Assembly: GCA_015264885.1 (NCBI GenBank)
Contig: JABZYY010000039.1
Location: 1 to 9,441, forward strand
Direction of reading: 5' to 3'
Length of the DNA: 9,441 nt
From: Streptococcus sp.
GTDB lineage: Bacteria; Bacillota; Bacilli; Lactobacillales; Aerococcaceae
The first letter of the stretch is position 1; each line of letters starts with the position of its first letter. Below the pieces are notes generated by a model. That model saw only the letters and a program-made list of their open reading frames with translations. It was not told where the DNA came from and searched no databases. Positions 1-7,716 of the stretch are shown here, in pieces. The position numbers and the translations under genes are program-made.

Positions 1-1599
1 GCACAAACGAATGGGATTTTCCAGTTCGAGTCAGACGGGATTCGTCGTGTGTTGAAGGACATGAAGCCAACAGCTTTTGAAGATTTAGTAGCAGTTCTTG
101 CACTTTATCGTCCAGGACCAATGGAGCAAATCCCACACTTTATTAATCGTAAAAAAGGAACGGAAATTGTTCAGTATCCTCACGCATCCCTTCAAAAGAT
201 TCTTGAACCGACATACGGTATTTTGGTTTACCAAGAACAAGTTATGCAGGCGGCTAGTGAAATGGCTGGATTCTCACTTGGAGAAGCGGACATTTTACGT
301 CGTGCGATTGGGAAGAAAAATAGTGATGCGATTGCTGCGCAAAAAGAGAAGTTTGTACACGGCGCACTTTCAAAAGGGTATAAACAAGAAGATGCTGAGA
401 CGGTATATGACTATATCGAGAAGTTTGCCAACTATGGATTTAACAAATCTCACGCGGTAGCTTATGCGATGTTGTCTTATCAATTAGCGTACTTAAAGGC
501 AAACTATCCAACGGCATTCTTTACGGCATTGTTCCAAAATGCGAGTGCGAAGTCAGCGAAGTTACAAGATTATCTGGTTGAAGCGCGTCAGTTAGGAATC
601 AAGATTCTACCGCCAAGTATCAACCGTAGTTTTGCAGACTTTGTGGCAGACGATAGTGGCGTCATTGTTGGGCTCAATAACATCAAAGGGATTCGACGAG
701 ACTTTGTGGAAAGTATCGTGAAGAACCGTTATGAATATGGTCCGTTCAAAGGATTCCAAGACTTTGCTTACCGTATGGGCGCTCAATATACGAAAGAACC
801 ACTCTTAATGGCATTGATTAATGCTGGGGCCTTTGATGAATTTGGTGAAACAAGAGCAACTCTGAAGGCGAACGTCGATGCTGTTGTCAAAAGCGTGAAG
901 TTCCATGGATTGAATTTATCGCTGGAAGATGACTTAGAGGTGGCATTCACACATGTGGAAGAAGAACCACTCCTAAAACGAATTGAAGAAGAAATCGAAG
1001 TACTTGGATTTTCAGTTTCTCCGCATCCTTCCTCTAAATACGACTCTCTTGTAAAGAGTGGATGGATTACTCCGATTCAAACCGTCTTTGAAGAAGGATA
1101 TATGAGATTCATCGGCATGATTGTGGACATTCGTAAAATCTCTACTCGTAAAGGAGAGCAGATGGCGTATGTCACACTTCAAGATGCGTCTGGAATGATG
1201 GATGTTGTCGTCTTTCCGTCCACGCTTGCCGAAGTCTATCAGCAACTTCAACAAAACACGATGGTTCTAGCGGAAGGTCGTGTGAAGAGAGGACAAAAAG
1301 GTCAATGGCAACTGCAGTTAAATCGCATGTATCCGATGAGTTTTGCCGATAAGCTACTTGAAGATTCAGCTAAAAGATTGCAAATCGCAATTCGTCCCGA
1401 AAAACATACTCCTGAAGTGTATGCTGAGATTAAGCAGTTGGTGACTAAATATAAAGGGGTGACACCTGTTGAATTATTCCTCGTGAATAGTAAAACACTC
1501 GTAAAGAATTCTTTTGCAAACGGTGTGAACCTTGAGTCGAAACTAATCCCGAGTCTTGTCGAAATTTTAGATAAAGAATGTATAAAAATTGTAAAATGA
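1..1599 (+). CDS. dnaE: DNA polymerase III alpha subunit DnaE, C-terminal part (5' end outside window)
   Basis: Replicative DNA polymerase of the C family, which in low-GC Gram-positives works with PolC and extends primers on the lagging strand. The frame is open from the first base (A-Q-T-N-G-I-F-Q-F-E-S), so the gene is cut by the window edge; 532 residues remain, roughly half of a protein of about 1,100. The PHP domain and the palm with its catalytic aspartates lie upstream. Visible here are the GIFQFES block (residues 5-11), the fingers region with YRPGPM (36-41), GILVYQEQ (73-80), ADILRRAIGKK (96-106) and YGFNKSHAVAYA (145-156), a helix-hairpin-helix region (about 221-262, GLNNIKGI) and an OB fold (about 370-445). 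The segment between the hairpins and OB fold, where the clamp-binding motif is expected, reads NLSLE (305-309), which is not canonical. The stop is TGA. No clear terminator follows, so some transcription may run on into pfkA. Confidence 0.97.
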   Translation, partial: AQTNGIFQFESDGIRRVLKDMKPTAFEDLVAVLALYRPGPMEQIPHFINRKKGTEIVQYPHASLQKILEPTYGILVYQEQVMQAASEMAGFSLGEADILRRAIGKKNSDAIAAQKEKFVHGALSKGYKQEDAETVYDYIEKFANYGFNKSHAVAYAMLSYQLAYLKANYPTAFFTALFQNASAKSAKLQDYLVEARQLGIKILPPSINRSFADFVADDSGVIVGLNNIKGIRRDFVESIVKNRYEYGPFKGFQDFAYRMGAQYTKEPLLMALINAGAFDEFGETRATLKANVDAVVKSVKFHGLNLSLEDDLEVAFTHVEEEPLLKRIEEEIEVLGFSVSPHPSSKYDSLVKSGWITPIQTVFEEGYMRFIGMIVDIRKISTRKGEQMAYVTLQDASGMMDVVVFPSTLAEVYQQLQQNTMVLAEGRVKRGQKGQWQLQLNRMYPMSFADKLLEDSAKRLQIAIRPEKHTPEVYAEIKQLVTKYKGVTPVELFLVNSKTLVKNSFANGVNLESKLIPSLVEILDKECIKIVK

Positions 1600-1617
1600 A
1601 AAAGTTTATGAAAATGA

Positions 1618-1646
1618 AAGACATTTGTAAAAAAAAGTGATAAAAT
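1618..1646 (+). promoter_or_regulatory. Probable sigma-A promoter of pfkA-pyk with extended -10
   Basis: The -35 candidate AAGACA (1618-1623) is separated by 17 bp from TAAAAT (1641-1646), which is preceded by TG at 1638-1639, giving an extended -10. The sequence just upstream of the -35 is A-rich and could act as an UP element. The transcript would start near 1653, giving a leader of about 45 nt before the GTG of pfkA. A 7-bp inverted repeat, CATTTGT (1622-1628) and ACAAATG (1651-1657), flanks the -10. I saw no convincing catabolite-responsive element. The promoter is predicted from sequence only. Confidence 0.65.
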
Positions 1647-1691
1647 AAGAACAAATGGGCTAGTTCCAGTAAAAATAAATCTAAGAGGTGA

Positions 1692-2663
<972 letters not shown>

Positions 2664-2684
2664 AACTAAAGGAGTCAACAAAAA

Positions 2685-4103
2685 ATGAAAAGAACTAAAA
2701 TCGTATGTACTATTGGACCTGCTAGTGAAGCACCAGAAAAATTAGCAGCGTTAGCAGAAGCAGGGATGAACGTTGCACGTTTAAACTTCTCACATGGTGA
2801 CCATGAAGAACATTTAGCACGTATCAACACAATCAAAAAGATTCGTAAAGAAACAGGTCGTGTTATCGCGATTCTTTTAGATACAAAAGGACCAGAAATC
2901 CGTACACATGATATGGAAAATGGTGCGATTGAATTCCACACTGGTGATGTTGTTCGTATTTCAATGACTGAAGTTTTAGGAACAAAAGAAAAATTCTCTA
3001 TTACTTACCCAGAATTAATCAACGATGTTAAACCTGGATCAATTATCTTAGTAGATGATGGTTTAGTAGGTTTAGCGGTTACTGAAGTAGACCACGCAAA
3101 TGGCGAAATCGTCTGCGTAGTAAACAACAGTGGTGTTGTTAAAAACAAAAAAGGAATTAACGTTCCTGGCGTTAAAACAAAATTACCTGGTATCACTGAA
3201 AAAGACCGTGCAGATATTATCTTCGGTATTGAAAATGATATCGACTTCATCGCAGCAAGTTTCGTTCGTCGTGCTTCAGACGTTCAAGAAATCCGCGATT
3301 TATTAAAAGAACATAACGCAACTCACATCCAAATTATTCCAAAAATTGAAAACCAAGAAGGTATCGACAACATTGACGAAATCTTAGCGTTATCTGATGG
3401 TTTAATGGTTGCTCGTGGAGACATGGGTGTTGAAATCGCTGCGGAAGAAGTTCCAATCGTTCAAAAAATGTTAATCAAGAAATGTAACACATTAGGTAAA
3501 CCAGTTATTACTGCTACTCAAATGTTAGATTCAATGCAACGTAACCCACGTCCTACACGTGCGGAAGTTGGTGACGTAGCGAACGCTATCTTCGACGGAA
3601 CAGATGCAGTTATGTTATCTGGTGAGTCAGCAGCAGGGGATTACCCAGTTGAAGCTGTTCGTACAATGGCTAACATCTGTGTTCGTACAGAACAAGAAAT
3701 CCGTGTACGTGACAAATTCAAATTAAAAGCATTCGATGAAACTGATGTGGCAGAAGCAATCGGCCGTTCAGTAGCTCATACAGCTAAAAACTTAAAAGTG
3801 AAAACAATCGTTGCTGCAACTGAATCAGGACATACTCCAAAAATGATTTCTAAATTCCGTCCTGACGCAACAATCTTAGGTGTGACTTCTTCTGAACGTC
3901 AACAACGTGCATTGGCGTTAATCTGGGGTGTAAAACCAGTAATCGTTGAACGTGCTAAGTCTACAGATGAAATGTTCGAAATCTGTATGCAAGCAGTTCG
4001 TGACAACCACAATGCTCAAGAAGGCGATTTAGTAATCATCACAGCTGGTGTACCTTTAGGAATTAAAGGAACAACAAACATGATGAAAGTTGCACGCGTA
4101 TAA
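2685..4103 (+). CDS. pyk: Pyruvate kinase, short form without C-terminal PEP-utiliser domain
   Basis: Last step of glycolysis: phosphoenolpyruvate + ADP gives pyruvate + ATP, in the cytosol; the family is tetrameric, needs K+ and Mg2+ and is usually activated by sugar phosphates. The 472 residues contain ARLNFSHG (31-38, R32), [12 protein letters not shown] (63-74), the mobile B domain (about 70-165), IPKIENQEG (218-226) with catalytic K220 and metal ligand E222, [10 protein letters not shown] (241-250, D246), and T278 in ITATQM. The C domain (about 345-472) includes [13 protein letters not shown] and TSSERQQRA, where effectors bind. The protein stops right after [11 protein letters not shown], so the extra domain of about 110 residues found in Bacillus PykA is absent. 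AAAGGAG at 2668-2674 lies 10 nt before the ATG. Codon choice is strongly biased (TTA, CGT, GTT, ATC), as expected for a very abundant protein. Confidence 0.98.
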   Translation: MKRTKIVCTIGPASEAPEKLAALAEAGMNVARLNFSHGDHEEHLARINTIKKIRKETGRVIAILLDTKGPEIRTHDMENGAIEFHTGDVVRISMTEVLGTKEKFSITYPELINDVKPGSIILVDDGLVGLAVTEVDHANGEIVCVVNNSGVVKNKKGINVPGVKTKLPGITEKDRADIIFGIENDIDFIAASFVRRASDVQEIRDLLKEHNATHIQIIPKIENQEGIDNIDEILALSDGLMVARGDMGVEIAAEEVPIVQKMLIKKCNTLGKPVITATQMLDSMQRNPRPTRAEVGDVANAIFDGTDAVMLSGESAAGDYPVEAVRTMANICVRTEQEIRVRDKFKLKAFDETDVAEAIGRSVAHTAKNLKVKTIVAATESGHTPKMISKFRPDATILGVTSSERQQRALALIWGVKPVIVERAKSTDEMFEICMQAVRDNHNAQEGDLVIITAGVPLGIKGTTNMMKVARV

Positions 4104-4120
4104 TTGATTTAAATCATGAT

Positions 4121-4163
4121 AAAAAGCTTGAACAAACTGTAAAAAGTTGTTCAAGCTTTTTTT
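4121..4163 (+). terminator. Rho-independent terminator after pyk
   Basis: A perfect 15-bp stem is formed by AAAAAGCTTGAACAA (4121-4135) and TTGTTCAAGCTTTTT (4147-4161), with an 11-nt loop (4136-4146). The run of seven T at 4157-4163 partly belongs to the right arm. It begins 18 bp after the pyk stop codon and should close the pfkA-pyk transcript. The A-run on the left arm means it could also terminate in the opposite direction, but no gene on the - strand needs this here. Confidence 0.93.
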
Positions 4164-4172
4164 GTGATGTGA

Positions 4173-4226
4173 AGTCATTTGATAAAATAATGAGAAATCG
4201 TTAGAAATACAAGGCGTTAAATGACT
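4173..4226. repeat. 8-bp perfect inverted repeat in the pyk-cvfB gap
   Basis: AGTCATTT (4173-4180) and AAATGACT (4219-4226) are exact reverse complements 38 bp apart. As RNA the pairing can extend inward to 11 bp with two G-U pairs (4173-4183 with 4216-4226). The right arm overlaps the predicted -35 of the cvfB promoter and the left arm abuts a second -10-like sequence. It could be a pair of operator half-sites, or chance in AT-rich DNA. Confidence 0.45.
4183..4188 (+). promoter_or_regulatory. Possible second, upstream -10 element before cvfB
   Basis: TAAAAT preceded by TG at 4180-4181 (TGATAAAAT) has the same extended -10 form as the predicted pfkA and cvfB promoters. No good -35 is seen, because the expected position falls in the T-run of the pyk terminator. 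It may be a weak tandem promoter or just AT-rich sequence. Confidence 0.25.
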
Positions 4227-4250
4227 GTAAGCCCTATTTTGTGGTAAAAT
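4221..4250 (+). promoter_or_regulatory. Probable promoter for cvfB-fur-xerD-deoB-punA-ribT-scpA
   Basis: ATGACT (4221-4226) as a -35, an 18-bp spacer, and TAAAAT (4245-4250) preceded by TG (4242-4243) form an extended -10 promoter. The start point would be near 4257, leaving a leader of about 26 nt before the cvfB ATG. It is the only convincing promoter between the pyk terminator and the right window edge, so the seven genes downstream probably depend on it, possibly helped by weak internal promoters that I could not identify. Confidence 0.6.
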
Positions 4251-4282
4251 AAAAGGACAAATGTAGAAGAAGGAGGTTTGTT

Positions 4283-5146
4283 ATGACAAGTGAATTATCG
4301 ACCGTTGTTCAAGCCATTATCACGGATGAAAATGAAAAGTACTTTTTCGTTCAAAAAAGTGGAGAAACATTCCGTCTAAAAAAAGACGATACTACAGAAT
4401 CCCTAAAAATTGGGGATGTAGTAACGGGGTTCTTATATGAGAATTCTTCCCGTAAAAAAGTCTTCACCTTAAATGTTCCAGAAGTAACAAATGAAAGTTA
4501 TGGATGGGCGAGCGTGACTCAAGTCAGAAAAGACTTAGGAGTTTTCGTAGATATTGGTTTGGAAGATAAAGATATGGTAGTTTCATTGGATGAACTTCCA
4601 AGTATGAAAGAATTGTGGCCAAAGAAAAATAATCGTTTATATGTCACTCTGATTAAAGACAAAAAGGACCGTACATGGGCAACGATGGGAGACGGACAGG
4701 CATTAAATGAGAAAGTGATTCATGGCCATAAAGGACTGTTGAATAAAGACCTAACTGGAACGGTAACACAAGTAAGACTTGTAGGAACAACCATCATCAC
4801 ACCAGAAGGATATAAGTTGTTCTTGCATCCATCAGAGCGAATGTACGAACCAACACTTGGGGAAGAAGTGACAGTACGTGTCATTGGAGTGCGTCCTGAT
4901 GGAGTGTTAAATGTTTCAATGAGACCAAGAGCGCACGAAGCGATTGGAGACGATGCAGAGATGATTGTGGCGATGCTGAAAAATCGTCCAACACATACAC
5001 TTCCTTATTGGGATAAAACAGATCCAAAGACGATTAAAGAGATTTTTGGAATTAGTAAAGGGCAATTTAAACGTGCCATTGGTAATTTATTAAAAGCAAA
5101 ACGAATTACACAAGAAGAAGGATTTATCCATCTGATTGAAGAATAA
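4283..5146 (+). CDS. cvfB: CvfB/YitL-family S1-domain RNA-binding protein
   Basis: Belongs to the CvfB family (YitL in Bacillus subtilis; conserved virulence factor B in Staphylococcus aureus), cytosolic RNA-binding proteins that influence gene expression after transcription; the exact target here is unknown. Three S1-like beta-barrel units are visible: about residues 5-65, 72-135 (GWASVTQVRKDLGVFVDIGL, followed by SLDELP) and 155-215 (LTGTVTQVRLVGT through GVLNVSMRPR). A C-terminal winged helix (about 225-285, DKTDPKTIKEIFGISKGQFK then RAIGNLLKAKRI) matches the family layout. At 287 residues the protein is of usual length. AAGGAGG at 4270-4276, 6 nt before ATG, fixes the start. It ends in tandem stops TAA TGA, with fur beginning 18 bp later, so it heads the downstream operon. 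Confidence 0.92.
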   Translation: MTSELSTVVQAIITDENEKYFFVQKSGETFRLKKDDTTESLKIGDVVTGFLYENSSRKKVFTLNVPEVTNESYGWASVTQVRKDLGVFVDIGLEDKDMVVSLDELPSMKELWPKKNNRLYVTLIKDKKDRTWATMGDGQALNEKVIHGHKGLLNKDLTGTVTQVRLVGTTIITPEGYKLFLHPSERMYEPTLGEEVTVRVIGVRPDGVLNVSMRPRAHEAIGDDAEMIVAMLKNRPTHTLPYWDKTDPKTIKEIFGISKGQFKRAIGNLLKAKRITQEEGFIHLIEE

Positions 5147-5151
5147 TGAGT

Positions 5152-5156
5152 GGAGG
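5152..5156 (+). promoter_or_regulatory. Ribosome binding site that sets the fur start at TTG
   Basis: GGAGG lies 8 nt upstream of TTG 5165-5167. The in-frame GTG at 5150 lies partly within this site and has no ribosome binding site of its own upstream, so it is an unlikely start. Confidence 0.8.
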
Positions 5157-5164
5157 CGAGTCGC

Positions 5165-5614
5165 TTGTCATCTATTTCTATTGAAGGGATTCAAAAGAAA
5201 TTACAAGAAGAAGGTTTTAAACTGACCCTGCAAAGACAGGCAACAGTTGAAATCCTTCTAGAACATCTGAATGAACTCCTGACAGCCGAAGAAATCTACA
5301 TGTTCGTAAAGCAAAAGTATCCGGATATTGGATTAGCTACTGTGTATCGAACATTAGAAATTTTAACCGACTTAGGAATCATTTCTAGAAATCTGTTTGA
5401 TGATGGCATTGGCCGTTATCATCTAAAACAAACGGTTAATCGTCATTTTGCGCATCATCTATTATGTGTGAAATGCGGTCAAATCCAAGAAGTTGAAGAG
5501 GATTTACTCGTTGATGTCGAACAGAAAGTATTAGAGCAATTCCAATTTCAAGTACTGGATCATCGCCTAACTTTCCACGGGATTTGCAAGAATTGCCAGC
5601 AAAAGGAAGGGTAG
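5165..5614 (+). CDS. fur: Ferric uptake regulator Fur
   Basis: Metal-responsive dimeric DNA-binding repressor that normally shuts off iron uptake genes when Fe2+ is plentiful. With the TTG start it has 149 residues, the usual Fur length. The N-terminal winged helix includes LTLQRQATVEILLE (20-33) and the recognition helix IGLATVYRTLEIL (55-67). The dimerisation domain has HFAHHLLC (94-101) and two CxxC pairs, C101/C104 and C141/C144, the structural zinc site, plus H133 and H138. Position 109 is E, as in Fur; PerR has D there, the residue linked to peroxide sensing. FDDGIGRYHL and DHRLTFHGIC closely resemble Bacillus Fur as I remember it, and the fur-xerD-deoB-punA order is also found in Bacillus. 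Zur is less likely by context and sequence. No obvious Fur box lies upstream. Confidence 0.9.
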   Translation: MSSISIEGIQKKLQEEGFKLTLQRQATVEILLEHLNELLTAEEIYMFVKQKYPDIGLATVYRTLEILTDLGIISRNLFDDGIGRYHLKQTVNRHFAHHLLCVKCGQIQEVEEDLLVDVEQKVLEQFQFQVLDHRLTFHGICKNCQQKEG

Positions 5615-5617
5615 AAG

Positions 5618-6502
5618 ATGAAAGAAATACACTACTTCCTCGATAGTATTGCCGTTCAAGGGCTATCTGACAATACCGTTGCAAGCTATAAGCGAGACTT
5701 GGAGAAGTTTTCCAAGTTTCTGGAAGAACAAAAGGTGTCACGTCTGCAAGATGTGGACCATACAACGATGGTGCTCTTTCTTCAAAAGCTAAAGAAAGAT
5801 GAGTACGCCGTTAGTTCAACAAGCCGCATGATTAGTTGTTTGAAGAAGTTCTTTCAGTTTCTCGTGCAGGAGCGAATGATTGAACGAGACCCAACACAAC
5901 AAATTCATCCCCCTAAACCGAAGAAGCAGTTGCCAAAAGCGCTCAGTATCGACGAAGTGAACAGGTTGCTGGAGATGCCAGACACATCAACGGTTTTAGG
6001 ACTAAGAGATAAGGCCATGCTGGAACTCTTATATGCAACAGGGATGCGGGTGAGTGAACTGATTAGCATTGAACTCAGTGATTTGCATCTAGAGCTTGGA
6101 TTTCTACAAACGATTGGGAAAGGAAACAAGCAACGCATTATTCCAATCGGTCAAGAAGCAACCAATTGGATTCAAAACTATTTGGAATATGCCCGTCCTG
6201 CCTTAGAAGATGAGAAGAAGTTATCAAATGTCTTGTTCTTAAATCATCGTGGTGGACCGTTTACGCGTCAAGGCTTCTGGAAGAACTTGAAGAAAATTGT
6301 TCAGACGGCGATGATTACAAAGGAAGTGAGCCCACATACGTTGCGCCATTCCTTTGCAACACATATTTTAGAAGCGGGTGCCGACCTTCGAATCGTGCAG
6401 GAATTACTAGGGCACTCAGATATTAGTACGACACAAATTTATACACATATTACAAATGAACGAATGAAGGAAATTTACAAACAAGCACATCCGCGTTCGT
6501 AA
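5618..6502 (+). CDS. xerD: Tyrosine recombinase XerD
   Basis: Site-specific recombinase that, with XerC, resolves chromosome dimers at the dif site during division. The 294 residues fit XerD. The N-terminal SAM-like, core-binding domain spans about 1-90 (LSDNTVASYKRDLEKFSKFL at 16-35). The catalytic domain carries all active residues: R144 (TGMRVSEL), K168 (GKGNKQR), H240 and R243 (HTLRHSFATH), H266 (LLGHSDIS) and the nucleophile Y275 (IYTHI). ATG lies only 3 bp after the fur stop, and its ribosome binding site AAGGAAGGG (5603-5611) is inside the end of fur, suggesting translational coupling. Calling it XerD rather than XerC rests on its linkage to fur and deoB and overall resemblance. Its codon use is less biased than that of pyk or deoB, as expected for a low-abundance protein. 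Confidence 0.93.
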   Translation: MKEIHYFLDSIAVQGLSDNTVASYKRDLEKFSKFLEEQKVSRLQDVDHTTMVLFLQKLKKDEYAVSSTSRMISCLKKFFQFLVQERMIERDPTQQIHPPKPKKQLPKALSIDEVNRLLEMPDTSTVLGLRDKAMLELLYATGMRVSELISIELSDLHLELGFLQTIGKGNKQRIIPIGQEATNWIQNYLEYARPALEDEKKLSNVLFLNHRGGPFTRQGFWKNLKKIVQTAMITKEVSPHTLRHSFATHILEAGADLRIVQELLGHSDISTTQIYTHITNERMKEIYKQAHPRS

Positions 6503-6514
6503 TTTTTAGAAAAT

Positions 6515-6518
6515 GGAG
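6515..6518 (+). promoter_or_regulatory. Ribosome binding site that sets the deoB start at ATG 6528
   Basis: GGAG, within ATGGAGATG, stands 9 nt before ATG 6528-6530. The earlier in-frame ATG at 6513 overlaps this site and has only AT-rich sequence upstream, so the start at 6528 is preferred. Confidence 0.75.
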
Positions 6519-6527
6519 ATGAAATTG

Positions 6528-7697
6528 ATGAAATTTAAAAGAATACATGTCATTGTAATGGACTCTGTAGGGATTGGAGAAGCACCAGATGCTGCGAAGT
6601 TTGATGATGCAGATTCACATACTCTAGGTCATATTTCAGAAACTGTAGGTTTAAATGTACCAAATATGCAACGTTATGGTTTAGGAAATATCGCTCCTTT
6701 AAAAACTGTACCACCAGTAGAACATCCTGAAGGAAGCTACACAAAATTAGAAGAAGTTTCTGTTGGTAAAGATACAATGACAGGTCACTGGGAATTAATG
6801 GGATTAAATATTAAAACTCCTTTCCGAGTATTCCCTGAAGGTTTCCCACAAGAATTATTAGACCGTATTTCTGAGTTCTCAGGAAGAGGAATCGTATGTA
6901 ACTTACCATATAGTGGTACAGCTGTTATCGACGATTACGGTAAACACCAAATGGAAACAGGTGATTTAATTGTTTATACTTCTGCAGACCCTGTAATGCA
7001 AATTGCAGCGCATGAAGAGATTATTCCACTTGAAGAGTTATACCGTATTTGCGAATACGCTCGTGAAATTACAAAAGACGATCCATACATGATTGGTCGT
7101 ATTATCGCACGTCCATATGTGGGCGAACCTGGCAACTTCCAAAGAACTTCAAACCGTCATGACTATGCATTAAGTCCATTTGGTGAAACAACATTAGACT
7201 TCTTGAAGAAAGATGGATTTGATGTAATTGCAATCGGTAAAATTAACGACATCTTCAACGGACAAGGGATTACTGAATTCGTTCGTACAAAAGACAACAT
7301 GGATGGCGTGGATAAACTTGTTGAAGTATTGAAGAAAGACTTCACTGGTATGAGTTTCTTAAACTTAGTAGACTTCGATGCGGTTTATGGTCACCGTCGT
7401 AATACAAAAGGATACGGCGAAGCATTAGAAGCGTTTGATGCTCGTATTCCAGAAATCGTAGAAAATATGCAAGAAGATGATTTATTAATTATTACTGCTG
7501 ACCACGGAAACGATCCAACATTCAAAGGGACTGACCACACTCGTGAGTACATTCCAGTGTTAGCTATCAGTAAATCATTGAAACACCCAACACACTTACC
7601 ACAAGGACACTTCAGTGATATCGCAGAAACAATCAGCGAAAACTTTGGTGTACCATCAACTGGTAACGGAACAAGTTTCTTAAAAGAATTAAACTAA
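6528..7697 (+). CDS. deoB: Phosphopentomutase DeoB
   Basis: Interconverts ribose-1-phosphate (or the deoxy form) and ribose-5-phosphate, feeding nucleoside sugar into the pentose phosphate route; a cytosolic, Mn2+-dependent member of the alkaline phosphatase superfamily. The 389-residue length is normal. Metal and catalytic residues are present: D12 in VMDSVGIG, the phosphorylated T85 in [11 protein letters not shown]154 in SADP, D284 and H289 in [10 protein letters not shown]325 and H326 in TADHGND, and H337 in DHTRE. The cap domain lies roughly between residues 95 and 215. The start at ATG 6528 puts the phosphothreonine at position 85, as in the Bacillus cereus enzyme. It sits 25 bp after xerD and 19 bp before punA, which makes its substrate. 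The rich TTA and CGT codon use points to good expression. Confidence 0.97.
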   Translation: MKFKRIHVIVMDSVGIGEAPDAAKFDDADSHTLGHISETVGLNVPNMQRYGLGNIAPLKTVPPVEHPEGSYTKLEEVSVGKDTMTGHWELMGLNIKTPFRVFPEGFPQELLDRISEFSGRGIVCNLPYSGTAVIDDYGKHQMETGDLIVYTSADPVMQIAAHEEIIPLEELYRICEYAREITKDDPYMIGRIIARPYVGEPGNFQRTSNRHDYALSPFGETTLDFLKKDGFDVIAIGKINDIFNGQGITEFVRTKDNMDGVDKLVEVLKKDFTGMSFLNLVDFDAVYGHRRNTKGYGEALEAFDARIPEIVENMQEDDLLIITADHGNDPTFKGTDHTREYIPVLAISKSLKHPTHLPQGHFSDIAETISENFGVPSTGNGTSFLKELN

Positions 7698-7716
7698 TAT
7701 AGAAAGAGGGCACAAC

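Noticed and set aside
98..460. Open frame of 120 codons on the + strand inside dnaE
   Set aside because: It lies in another frame of the well-conserved fingers region of DnaE, has no start signal, and its composition (many K, R and S) is that of a shadow frame.
1593..1619. Direct repeat AAAATGAAA at 1593-1601 and 1611-1619
   Set aside because: It is a short repeat in very A-rich sequence and spans the dnaE stop codon; no function is suggested beyond A-rich DNA upstream of the pfkA -35.
4181..4199. Possible Fur box upstream of cvfB-fur
   Set aside because: The stretch starting GATAAAATAATG matches the classical 19-bp Fur box at only about half of the positions and shows no dyad symmetry, so autoregulation by Fur cannot be claimed.
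4213..4240. Small hairpin GGC-g-TTA/TAA-GCC followed by CTATTTT, as a second terminator
   Set aside because: The stem is only six pairs with a bulge and the T-run is interrupted; it also overlaps the cvfB promoter, so termination there makes little sense.
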